This document shows, in pieces, positions 54,384 through 62,809 of a DNA stretch of 64,000 nucleotides (positions are counted from its first letter, which is position 1; each line of letters begins with the position of its first letter). Under the pieces are notes generated by a model. The model did no database searches, was not told the DNA's origin, and saw nothing but the letters and a program-made list of their open reading frames with translations. The DNA comes from JAFGPL01 sp963781805 (GTDB lineage Bacteria; Bacteroidota; Bacteroidia; Bacteroidales; UBA10428). The DNA lies in NCBI GenBank assembly GCA_963781805.1, contig CAWAHF010000004.1:4030001-4094000 (forward strand). The letters are read 5' to 3'. The position numbers and the translations under genes are program-made.

Positions 54384-55256
54384 TTAAAGTTTATTAGCAA
54401 TATATTCAATGTCAACATAAATACCAGCGGCAATTAGTTCTTTGCATATTTTTATTTTCCATGCTCCATCTATATCATAATTCTCATATAGTATCCCTTG
54501 TAAATCAGATGGTATATCAATTTGTCCTTTCTTTAATATTCTTACTCTTTCTTTACCAAGTTTCCCAATAAAGTAACCTATTTCTAAAATAACATTCTGT
54601 CTTGCTCTTGCTGAACCATCTTCTAATTTATCATCAGGTGATAATAGGGCTATAGCATAATTAGAATTGGATGATTCTTCTACTAACTTATCAATTATTG
54701 TTCTTCCTTTATCTGCTACTTCATGAAGTACAATGTTATTAACACCAGCTCTGGTTAGTAATAATTGTACTTCTGTTTTTAGTTCATTATTATGTCCATG
54801 TATTATAAAAACGGTGTTGCCTTCTACTTTGTTTACATAACTTTCTTCAATTTCGGGATTGGCATTTACAATTTCTTGTAATGTCTGTTGAAAATATTCA
54901 AGGAACTGATTATTAAAATTATTAATTGCATCATTGATATCACCATGTTGTACATATGTTAAATTCATTGGTAAGTTATAGCCATCTGCACCTTTTTCAG
55001 CTATTTTCCGATATAACCCATAGATTAAAGATTTTGCTTCTTCAAATTTAGTTGGTAAACTCCAACGACCACGAATATCATCAGGCCATTCTTTCCATTT
55101 TTCTCTCTCATTTTCGTATTTATCAAAAACCTGATTTTCTTTTATCTCCGAATTTAAATGCTCAAATAAATGTGCTACTTCACTGCCAAAAGATTTTAAA
55201 TCGGCTTTTTGTATATTTCCAAGAAAGAATCTTATAAGTTCTGGTTTTAATGCCAT
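54384..55256 (-). CDS. Stand-alone TIR-like nucleotide-binding protein (candidate defence effector)
   Basis: The protein has 290 residues and is soluble. Residues 148-270 form a TIR-like domain of the CAP12/Pycsar-type predicted nucleotide-binding family: VFIIHGHNNELK, EVADKGRTIIDKLVEE with Glu193/194 as likely catalytic residues, ALLSPDD and ARQNVILEIGYFIGKLG. Residues 1-145 are helical (WSLPTKFEEAKSLIYGLYRKI and a later YFQQTLQEIV) and may sense a trigger. Related TIR domains cleave NAD+ in anti-phage systems. No cyclase or ThsB-like gene adjoins it. Function here is inferred. Confidence 0.8.
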   Translation of the reverse strand: MALKPELIRFFLGNIQKADLKSFGSEVAHLFEHLNSEIKENQVFDKYENEREKWKEWPDDIRGRWSLPTKFEEAKSLIYGLYRKIAEKGADGYNLPMNLTYVQHGDINDAINNFNNQFLEYFQQTLQEIVNANPEIEESYVNKVEGNTVFIIHGHNNELKTEVQLLLTRAGVNNIVLHEVADKGRTIIDKLVEESSNSNYAIALLSPDDKLEDGSARARQNVILEIGYFIGKLGKERVRILKKGQIDIPSDLQGILYENYDIDGAWKIKICKELIAAGIYVDIEYIANKL

Positions 55257-55575
55257 GTTTGTCTATTTTAATTTGTGCTAACATCCACATAAACACACTT
55301 GTGTTTATTATTTCTGTAATAAAAGTACAACTAGTTTTTTGTCCTGCAATATCCACTATAATTGAAGAGAGAAAAAAAGTATATTTTGTAAGCGTGGTTC
55401 ATTTAAAGGATTCAATTCATTAACCCAATTTAAGAAGAAAGTTTGAGATAAAGATTTTTTTGAGGGACTATTTCAATTATTTTGAAAAATCAGGATGTAT
55501 TAATTAACATCACACTTCTGCATCCCTCTCATCAAGCTCGTTAAGTAAAGGATATTTATTTTTCCTCTCACTGCA

Positions 55576-55726
55576 GAGGCCGTCCAAAAAGTCTTGAATA
55601 TTTAACCGCAAAGACCGCCATGAAATCTTCAAAGGTCGCAAAGTATTGATATAATGTCATTAAACTTTACGCACTTTGCGCAGACTTTGAGTACTTAGCG
55701 GTTAAAATTTCTTTTTGGACAACCTC
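55576..55726. repeat. MITE-like inverted-repeat element
   Basis: This 151-bp unit has terminal inverted repeats GAGGCCGTCCAAAAAG (55576-55591) and CTTTTTGGACAACCTC (55711-55726), and inner complementary segments (TTTAACCGCAAAG near 55600, CTTAGCGGTTAAA near 55695). It has no coding capacity. The ends recall GAGGTTGTC-type termini of some IS families, so it may be a non-autonomous relic. No clear target duplication was seen. The remaining parts of the 683-bp gap (55257-55939) are AT-rich with no gene. Confidence 0.6.
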
Positions 55727-55939
55727 ATAAGGTCTTAACTTAACAACATTGCCCCTATAACAGAGGGGATTTATGGTATCCCGATTTTTCAAAATTAGAA
55801 ATACTAGATAGCAATTCAAGAAAGTATCAGTAAAGACAATATTTGCCAAAATGGAAGTTAACCAACACCCTGAAAACATTTTACCAGATTAATTGTTGCC
55901 ATTTCATAATATTGCTGCAAAAAAATTTACTTTTGCAAT

Positions 55940-56257
55940 ATGTCTGCTAACATAAAAAAGTACAGCGCCTTATTGGGTCTTCTAATATTTTTGACCCCGT
56001 ATACCCTCGTTAGTATACATAGTTTTGAACATAAGGATAATTTTCATTGTTCGGCAACCACTGAATCACATCTTCACCAACTGCATCACCATTGTTACCT
56101 GTGTGATTTTGAATTTCCGGTACTTATTCAATCTTCCATACAACCAGCCGTCGCTGAGATAAGCAGAACATTGATATTAAAGATTACCCCATTCGAATTC
56201 TTTCCGGGCAACCTTTGCAATCACAATATATTTCTGCGCGCTCCTCCTTCGGTTTAA
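55940..56257 (+). CDS. Small exported His/Cys-rich protein upstream of a TonB receptor
   Basis: The protein has 105 residues. A signal-like hydrophobic stretch (ALLGLLIFLTPYTLVSI) is followed by a metal-ligand-rich segment HLHQLHHHCYLCDFEF, which combines clustered His with a CxxC. Similar small proteins often precede TonB receptors in Bacteroidota. A role in binding copper, zinc or another metal is inferred from the residues. The gene lies 130 bp upstream of the TonB receptor on the same strand. Confidence 0.7.
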   Translation: MSANIKKYSALLGLLIFLTPYTLVSIHSFEHKDNFHCSATTESHLHQLHHHCYLCDFEFPVLIQSSIQPAVAEISRTLILKITPFEFFPGNLCNHNIFLRAPPSV

Positions 56258-56387
56258 TCATCCTTTCAGTTAATAAACCGCAGGTGCATATATCTGCTCA
56301 CCTGTGCGTCGTTTCAATTAAATTTTCGGAAAATTACGGGAAGGTCTCAAAAAGATGGCCCCACCAATTTAATTAAATCAACAAAAG

Positions 56388-58853
56388 ATGAATAAACTAA
56401 CTATATTCCTTATTTATATCATTGCATTCGCCGCACTGAATACATTTGATAACCGGGCATCAACCATTGAAAAAGTAACTTTTACAGGCCGAGTGACAGA
56501 TAAAAATACACTTGAAGTATTGATAGGGGTAAATATTTATATTCCCGAACTAAAAACAGGCACTGTTACGAATTCCGGAGGAGAATTCATCCTTGAGGAT
56601 TTGCCTGCCACCCCCATCCTTTGCCAGGTAAGTTACCTCGGGTATAAAACCATTGTGACAAAAATTGACTTGTCCAAAACAACTACCCGTGATTTTCAAT
56701 TGGAATCGTCTGTTCAGGAAATTAATGCCCTTGTGGTTACCGGAACATCCAAAGCAACAGAAATGAAACGCTCCCCTGCTCCGATAACCATTGTACCAAA
56801 AACCGAGTTGGTTCAATCTTCTTCATCCAATATTATTGATGCGATTTCAAAAATACCGGGAGTATCACAGATTACAACCGGCAACAGCATTTCGAAGCCT
56901 GTAATACGCGGGCTTGGCTACAACCGTGTAATTGTGGTTAACGACGGTATTCCCCAGGAAGGACAGCAATGGGGAGATGAACACGGTATAGAGATAGATC
57001 AATACGGCGTTAACAGAATTGAAATTTTGAAAGGACCGGCAAGTTTGTCCTATGGATCGGATGCCCTGGCGGGAGTGATCAATATTATTTCGGAACCTGT
57101 TTTGCCCAGGAACATGATCAAAGGAAATCTGCTTCTTGAATCACAAACCAATGATGGCTTAACGGGAATTTCAGGAGATATTGCCGGTAATCTGAAAGGT
57201 CTGGTCTGGAATGCAAGGTTTAGCGGTAAACAGGCGCATTCTTACAAAAACAAATATGACGGTTACGTTTACGGATCGGCATTCAGAGAAAATAATATTC
57301 AGTTGCTTATCGGGTTGAACAAATCATGGGGTTATTCCCACCTCAAAATAAACGCTTACCATTTGCAACCCGGCATTATAGAAGGGGCGCGCGACAGCCT
57401 GACAGGAAAATTTACCCGGGAGGCTATCAATTCTCAGGACGAATTAAGTGATGCTATCGTTACAAATAAAGATTTATTGTCCTATAAACCGGGAGTTCCC
57501 TATCAGCAAATCCATCATTACAAAGCCGTATCCACATCAAGCTTTATTGTGCGAAACGGGAATATCAAAACCATTTTCGGATTTCAGCAAAACCGGCGGC
57601 AGGAGTTTGGCGATGCCCTGAATCCGAACAAATACGGGCTTTATTTTCTACTGAACACGTTCAATTACAATATCCAGTACTTGTTTCCTGATAAAAACAA
57701 CTGGCAAGTAAGCACGGGTATCAGCGGCATGTGGCAATCCTCGCTGAACAAGGGCACAGAATTTCTGGTACCCGAATACAGATTTTTTGAAACCGGGGGA
57801 TTTGTAACCGTTGATAAGCATATTAATAAAATTGATATTAGCGGCGGCCTCAGGTATGATGTAAGATTTCTTGATTCAAAGAATCTGTTTATAAACAATT
57901 CCGGAGAACGTGTTGAGGCGGGAACACAGGGATCTAACCTGCGATTCAGCGCTTTTAACAATCAATTTTTCAGTACCAGCGGCAGCTTCGGGATAACTTA
58001 TCAGTTCAGTGAGCATTATTATACAAAACTTAACCTTTCACGTGGATACCGGGCCCCAAACATTGCCGAACTGGGTTCCAACGGAGTACATGAAGGAACT
58101 AACCGGTATGAGTTGGGAAATCCGGCGATGAAAGCAGAACACAGCCTTGAGGTGGATTATAGTTTTGGCATAACCACTGAGCACGTCTCAGCTGAGGTAA
58201 ATCTGTTTAACAATGATATCGGTAATTATATTTATCTCAGGAAACTAATCAATTCATCAGGCGGTGATTCCATTATGGATTTTTCAGAACCGATACCTAC
58301 CTTTACATATAATCAGGGAAATGCAAATCTTTCCGGCGGGGAAATCAGGGTTGATATTCATCCTCATCCGTATGACTGGATCCATTTTGAAAATTCATTC
58401 TCTTTTGTACGGGCTGTGCAAAAACAAGTACCGGATTCGCTCAAATATCTTCCGTTTATACCGGCTCCGAAATTCAGGTCGGAACTCAGAACGGACATAA
58501 AAAAAGCCGGCAACTTTTTTAGAAATACATATTTTGAAGTTAGTCTTGAAAGGTATTTTGCCCGCAAAAAGGTTTTTATGGCCTATGACACCGAAACACA
58601 GACACCGGCCTATACCTTAATAAATGTTGGTGTGGGAACCGATATTGCCAAGAGGGGCAAAACCATTTGTTCGGTTTACCTGAATGCCTCCAATATTGCG
58701 GATATTGCTTATCAGAGCCACCTGAGCAGATTGAAATACACGGATATAAACATGGCAACCGGACGAACAGGCGTATTTAATATGGGAAGAAATATCGGTA
58801 TTAAGATAATTGTTCCGCTTTCGTTTGATAATCGGAACAAGACAGGGTTGTAA
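56388..58853 (+). CDS. TonB-dependent receptor, probably metal-linked
   Basis: The protein has 821 residues. A signal peptide is followed by a CarboxypepD_reg-like domain (FTGRVTDKNTLEVLIGVNIYIPEL, in part), then a plug domain (IIDAISKIPGVSQITTGNSISKPVIRGLGYNRVIVVNDG, in part; GPASLSYGSDALAGVINII) and a barrel. The barrel holds the conserved NLSRGYRAPNIAELGSNGVHEGT stretch, and the N-terminal region carries no SusD partner. Its upstream neighbour is the His/Cys-rich exported protein, so a metal or metallophore ligand is plausible. The barrel ends with MGRNIGIKIIVPLSF. Confidence 0.9.
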   Translation: MNKLTIFLIYIIAFAALNTFDNRASTIEKVTFTGRVTDKNTLEVLIGVNIYIPELKTGTVTNSGGEFILEDLPATPILCQVSYLGYKTIVTKIDLSKTTTRDFQLESSVQEINALVVTGTSKATEMKRSPAPITIVPKTELVQSSSSNIIDAISKIPGVSQITTGNSISKPVIRGLGYNRVIVVNDGIPQEGQQWGDEHGIEIDQYGVNRIEILKGPASLSYGSDALAGVINIISEPVLPRNMIKGNLLLESQTNDGLTGISGDIAGNLKGLVWNARFSGKQAHSYKNKYDGYVYGSAFRENNIQLLIGLNKSWGYSHLKINAYHLQPGIIEGARDSLTGKFTREAINSQDELSDAIVTNKDLLSYKPGVPYQQIHHYKAVSTSSFIVRNGNIKTIFGFQQNRRQEFGDALNPNKYGLYFLLNTFNYNIQYLFPDKNNWQVSTGISGMWQSSLNKGTEFLVPEYRFFETGGFVTVDKHINKIDISGGLRYDVRFLDSKNLFINNSGERVEAGTQGSNLRFSAFNNQFFSTSGSFGITYQFSEHYYTKLNLSRGYRAPNIAELGSNGVHEGTNRYELGNPAMKAEHSLEVDYSFGITTEHVSAEVNLFNNDIGNYIYLRKLINSSGGDSIMDFSEPIPTFTYNQGNANLSGGEIRVDIHPHPYDWIHFENSFSFVRAVQKQVPDSLKYLPFIPAPKFRSELRTDIKKAGNFFRNTYFEVSLERYFARKKVFMAYDTETQTPAYTLINVGVGTDIAKRGKTICSVYLNASNIADIAYQSHLSRLKYTDINMATGRTGVFNMGRNIGIKIIVPLSFDNRNKTGL

Positions 58854-59248
58854 GCTAGGGAGTATGTCTTGCAGTAATAGAAATCAGGGCATATGCTATA
58901 CAAAATTGTAAAAAGGAAATGGTATGTGTTGTAAGGTGTGCGATGTAGAGAGAGAACGGAGCAGATAATTTACAACGGGTTGTAAATGGGATGAATATGG
59001 AACAGTCCCGCCTATCCTGTTTCTAAAAGGAGGATGAGGTAGTTTACATTAATGATTTATGGCCAAGCGAGACTAAATGAGGCAGGAGCTGCAAGCTCGC
59101 ACCGGCAGAGGGGAGCCGTAGCATCTTCTAAACTGCTTTCTTATCCAGACAACTAGCATTGATTAGAAGCACCGAATCTTCGAAACTCTTCGTCCCAGCA
59201 ATGGCTTTTAAAGTGTGTTATGTGCCGGGTGTTATTGATTTACTGTTC
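58854..59248. other. Intergenic stretch without a gene
   Basis: No supported gene. It holds a stretch GCAAGCTCGCACCGGCAGAG (59091-59110) that also occurs, with small changes, at 54032-54051, so it is a dispersed repeat. Nothing else stands out. Confidence 0.6.
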
Positions 59249-60532
59249 TTAGTTAGCGTTTTTAAATGCTTTAATTCCTGCAAAATCTGATGCTTTTCCT
59301 AATTCATTTTCAATTCTCATAAGTTGATTAAATTTTTCTATACGTTCTCCACGGCAACCACTGCCGGTTTTTAAATGTCCGGCATTAATACCTACTGTTA
59401 AATCTGCAATAAAACTATCCACAGTCTCACCACTCCTATGAGAAACAAAACAATTGTATGAATTTTTATATGCGAGTTCAATTGTCTCGAGTGTTTCAGT
59501 TACGGTTCCTATTTGATTAAGCTTAATCAAAATTGAATTTGCAACGCCTTTTTTAATTCCTTCTGCCAGTATAGATTTATTTGTACAGAACAAATCATCA
59601 CCAACAATTTCGATTTTCCTGCCGATAACATCTGTCAGGTTTTTCCAGCCTTCCCAGTCATTTTCAGCTAAGCCGTCTTCCAGCAAAACAATTGGATATT
59701 GGTTCACCCAGCTTTCCCAAAGTTTGACCATTTCATCACTTGAAACTAATTTCTGTGAACTTTTGAAAAATTTATATTTCCCTTCTTCCCACATTTCACT
59801 TGCAGCGGGGTCAAGACAGATACTTACATCTTTTCCAGGTGTATATTCAGCTTTATTTATGGCTTCTAAAATCATTTCAACAGCCTGTTCATTCGATTTT
59901 AAATCAGGGGCAAACCCGCCTTCATCACCTACACCTGTACTTAGTCCTTTCGCTTTTAATACAGATTTCAATGTATGAAAAACTTCTTCACCTATACGAA
60001 TGGCTTCTTTGAATGATGTTGCATTGTGAGGCGCAATCATAAATTCCTGAAAATCTACTGTATTGTCGGCATGTTTCCCACCATTAATAACATTCATGCA
60101 AGGAACAGGCATGATGTGAGCATTACTACCTCCCAAATATTGGTATAAAGGAATATTTGCACTTAGTGACTTTGCCCGGGCAAAAGCCATAGAAACACCA
60201 AGTATTGCATTTGCGCCTAATTTTGCTTTATTATTTGTACCGTCCAGTCCTATTAAAAAATAATCAAGTTCTCTCTGGTTGGTAAAACATTTCCCTTCAA
60301 TTTCTTTGGCTATAATAGTATTGACATTATTAACCGCCTTTAAAACGCCCTTGCCTCCATATCGTTTTTTATCACCATCCCTTAATTCTGTTGCTTCCCG
60401 CTCACCTGTTGATGCTCCGCTTGGAACCATGGCACGGGAAATCGTTCTGTCTTCTAATTTCAAGTTCACTTCTACTGTAGGGTTTCCTCTTGAATCCAGT
60501 ATTTCGATTGCTTCAACTTTTTGTATTTTCAT
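59249..60532 (-). CDS. eno: Enolase
   Basis: The protein has 427 residues and is complete. Signatures are ILDSRGNPTVEV, VPSGASTGEREATEL, VGDEGGFAPDL, LLEDGLAENDW, SILIKLNQIGTVTETLE and FVSHRSGETVDSFIADLTVG (cited in part). The enzyme converts 2-phosphoglycerate to phosphoenolpyruvate in glycolysis. It has one of the few strong Shine-Dalgarno sites here (GGAGG nine bases before the ATG), which fits high expression. No other glycolysis gene adjoins it. Confidence 0.97.
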   Translation of the reverse strand: MKIQKVEAIEILDSRGNPTVEVNLKLEDRTISRAMVPSGASTGEREATELRDGDKKRYGGKGVLKAVNNVNTIIAKEIEGKCFTNQRELDYFLIGLDGTNNKAKLGANAILGVSMAFARAKSLSANIPLYQYLGGSNAHIMPVPCMNVINGGKHADNTVDFQEFMIAPHNATSFKEAIRIGEEVFHTLKSVLKAKGLSTGVGDEGGFAPDLKSNEQAVEMILEAINKAEYTPGKDVSICLDPAASEMWEEGKYKFFKSSQKLVSSDEMVKLWESWVNQYPIVLLEDGLAENDWEGWKNLTDVIGRKIEIVGDDLFCTNKSILAEGIKKGVANSILIKLNQIGTVTETLETIELAYKNSYNCFVSHRSGETVDSFIADLTVGINAGHLKTGSGCRGERIEKFNQLMRIENELGKASDFAGIKAFKNAN

Positions 60533-61095
60533 AGTGTAAATCCTCCATATTTGAATTCGTTTTTTTATTAAAGTTAATGAATATAGTGGTGCGTTTTCTC
60601 ACCTTGCACCCAACTGCTTATTTCGGCACTTTTTTTCTCGGCTGACAATATATTTTCGTATATACCGGGACATTTTGTTTTTTTATTGTAAATAATTTCA
60701 TGACCTGCCTCTGATGTATATTTACTAAAGTTCAACGTAATTAAAATATCTTTCAGTCAGCAATTTATAAAATATTTTTTAGGCGGAGATCGATTAAAGG
60801 AGATTATTTTCAACGGGTTGTAAACACAGAGAATAATGATCAAACCTGCCTGCACTATTACCACCGTGCAGATTGTAAATGTATATATTGCAGCAATGTA
60901 GTATTGCAACGAATTTTTTCATCATTGAGGAACGAGCATAGCCTATCTGCCAAACAGGTTGGCAATCTGCTAATTTAATTGAGATTTTTTCTCCGACAGC
61001 TGGCAATGGCGTGCTTTGTTTATGGCTTAAGTCAGTGACATTGAGCTCACACCAACAAAGGACTTGTTCTTGCGTTGGTTTTAATCCGGTAAGGT
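60533..61095. other. Intergenic stretch without a supported gene
   Basis: This 563-bp gap holds only short hairpins, such as CTGCAC with GTGCAG near 60850 and TTGCA with TGCAA near 60900. A 70-residue frame at 60794-61006 has no family likeness and crosses the hairpins, so it is left out. Confidence 0.6.
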
Positions 61096-61575
61096 TCAGG
61101 CAAATCTGTCATCCGATTTTACTTTCCCGGCCAGTCCTTTTTTATGTTCAATCCAATCCTCTTTTTCGGTGTGATGAATGTCAAATTCGGAAATATAGGG
61201 CTTAATGTCCAGGAGGGGAGTTTTGTCCAACATATCCACATTTTCAATTTCAAGAATATTTCCTGTAATACGTACCAGTTTTACCACCGAAATACCTATT
61301 GCATTTGGTCGTTTGGGCGCCCGGGTAGAGAATACTCCATGAAGTTTGTCATCAAGAAAAGGCTTTACCCATAATTTAAATCCTTTGGATTTATGCAGAT
61401 GGAAGATAAGATAGATATGCGAAAAACCTTCCAGATCGGTTAAACCTTCTGCGTATTTTTTCCTGAGTTTAATATATCCTTTGTTTCTTTCGCCGCCAAC
61501 TGGCTGAATGGGCATACCCACGTTGGTTTTGTAATGTGTGCGGATGGTACCGATGGGTGAATAGTTGATCTTCAT
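61096..61575 (-). CDS. tRNA (N6-threonylcarbamoyladenosine37-N6)-methyltransferase TrmO-like
   Basis: The protein has 159 residues with the TrmO/YaeB beta-barrel signatures: YSPIGTIRTHYKTN at the start, FHLHKSKGF, RAPKRPNAIGISVVKL and LLDIKPYISEFD. Family members methylate t6A at position 37 of tRNA using SAM. It is shorter than E. coli TrmO (about 235 residues) and lacks its C-terminal extension, as in many related bacterial forms. Standing alone, it has its own transcription unit. Confidence 0.85.
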   Translation of the reverse strand: MKINYSPIGTIRTHYKTNVGMPIQPVGGERNKGYIKLRKKYAEGLTDLEGFSHIYLIFHLHKSKGFKLWVKPFLDDKLHGVFSTRAPKRPNAIGISVVKLVRITGNILEIENVDMLDKTPLLDIKPYISEFDIHHTEKEDWIEHKKGLAGKVKSDDRFA

Positions 61576-61722
61576 TTTATTACTGGTTTAGTTTTTTGTT
61601 TTAGTGGCAAAAAAAATCATTTTAAAGCTGTCGCAAAATCACTAAAACACTATAATTCACCAAAATTCAAATTATCCATGATTTAAATATCAACTAATTA
61701 CTTTTTACTTAACTAAAACTCA

Positions 61723-61803
61723 TATATCATCTCTAACGGGATTTGCATAATTCCTTAATATTCTGTTCTACCGATATTACGTCCCTAACAGGACTTTGAT
61801 AAA
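61723..61803. repeat. Two tandem copies of a CTAACxGGA-type repeat
   Basis: The stretches ATCTCTAACGGGATTTG and GTCCCTAACAGGACTTTG lie about 50 bp apart in direct orientation. No gene or transposase is associated in this window. Confidence 0.45.
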
Positions 61804-61806
61804 TTG

Positions 61807-62142
61807 TTAATTCAGATTTTTAAGATTTTCCAAAGCCTCGGGCACATACTGATGAAGGTTTTTTGCAATTTCACAATCCCCGAGTCTGTCACATTCGGCA
61901 CAGGTTTGGAAATTTTTCGAAACCACACATTTCCTGATTTCACATAGATCCCAATGTCCGATTTTAGCGCCCGGTTGCCTGCAACCGTTACAATTAATCA
62001 TATTCGGGGTAATTTGTGTATTGTATTGTACGCTCCATTTTTCAGCTGTTTTAATGCGCAATTCATTATCGTTGGATATGGTGGCTGTTCTTGCCTCACA
62101 GACACCACAATTCAGGCCGCAACAAGCAATTAGGTTTTCCAT
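61807..62142 (-). CDS. DUF3795 cysteine-rich protein (short form)
   Basis: The protein has 111 residues. It opens with LIACCGLNCGVCEART and has later Cys pairs in INCNGCRQPG, CEIRKCVVSK and QTCAECDRLGDCE. It is related to the 150-residue protein at 26.9 kb, and shares the CGL(N/H)CGxC start. The Cys pattern suggests metal or Fe-S binding. Function unknown. Confidence 0.85.
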   Translation of the reverse strand: MENLIACCGLNCGVCEARTATISNDNELRIKTAEKWSVQYNTQITPNMINCNGCRQPGAKIGHWDLCEIRKCVVSKNFQTCAECDRLGDCEIAKNLHQYVPEALENLKNLN

Positions 62143-62327
62143 TGATTATTTGGTATTTGGTTGATTTAGATTATTGTTTTGGAAACATCTTAAGATTATT
62201 TATGCAGGAAGATCATTTTAGGAACCAATTTATGAAAAAAAACGATCGGAGGTGATTTTTTGGATGAAATATTTTCTTGCCGGATCATTAATTAACATAA
62301 GGGCATTGTGAATCAAGCCCAGCGGAT

Positions 62328-62699
62328 TTATTTCACTGCTTCGCTATCGCGATGGACAAATTCAGGGGAAAAAGCCGGAAGGCAGACTGCGATATATTCA
62401 GCGCCTCCTTCGAATGGAGTACTGTATTTCACCCATTCCCCTTTTTCAGCAACAATTGCCTGACCGGATTCTACCAGATAGGCCTCATGTTCCGTTTCAA
62501 CTTTCAGTTTTCCTTTTAACACCACCGTGTATTCGTCGAATTCGGGAGTTTGTCCGGGTTCTTCCCATCCTTTGGGACTATTCATGCGGGCAATGCTCAC
62601 AGCCTGGGATTGTGAATTTATTTTCCCGACAAACTCTTCTATGATTTTGGGTTTATTGCCATGGGCTGCAATTTTTTCGGGTGATTTTATTAATCTCAT
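62328..62699 (-). CDS. Cupin-domain protein
   Basis: The protein has 123 residues. The single cupin fold is visible as PGQTPEFDEYTVVLKGKLKVE followed by VESGQAIVAEKGEWVKYSTPFEGGAEYIAVCLPAFSPE (in part). The first motif lacks the usual paired His (PEFDEYT in place of HxH), so metal binding may differ. No enzymatic function can be assigned. It stands alone. Confidence 0.8.
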   Translation of the reverse strand: MRLIKSPEKIAAHGNKPKIIEEFVGKINSQSQAVSIARMNSPKGWEEPGQTPEFDEYTVVLKGKLKVETEHEAYLVESGQAIVAEKGEWVKYSTPFEGGAEYIAVCLPAFSPEFVHRDSEAVK

Positions 62700-62809
62700 T
62701 GGGTTATGTTTTAGAAATAGAATACATATTAAACCAGTTCTATTAAGAACATCTATCTGATTGGTTAATGATAATAAAAAAAAGGTAAAATCAATGCAAT
62801 AAACCAGAC

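Noticed and set aside
60794..61006. A 70-residue minus-strand frame between eno and trmO
   Set aside because: It crosses short hairpins and has no recognisable domain; the amino acid pattern looks like translated repeat.
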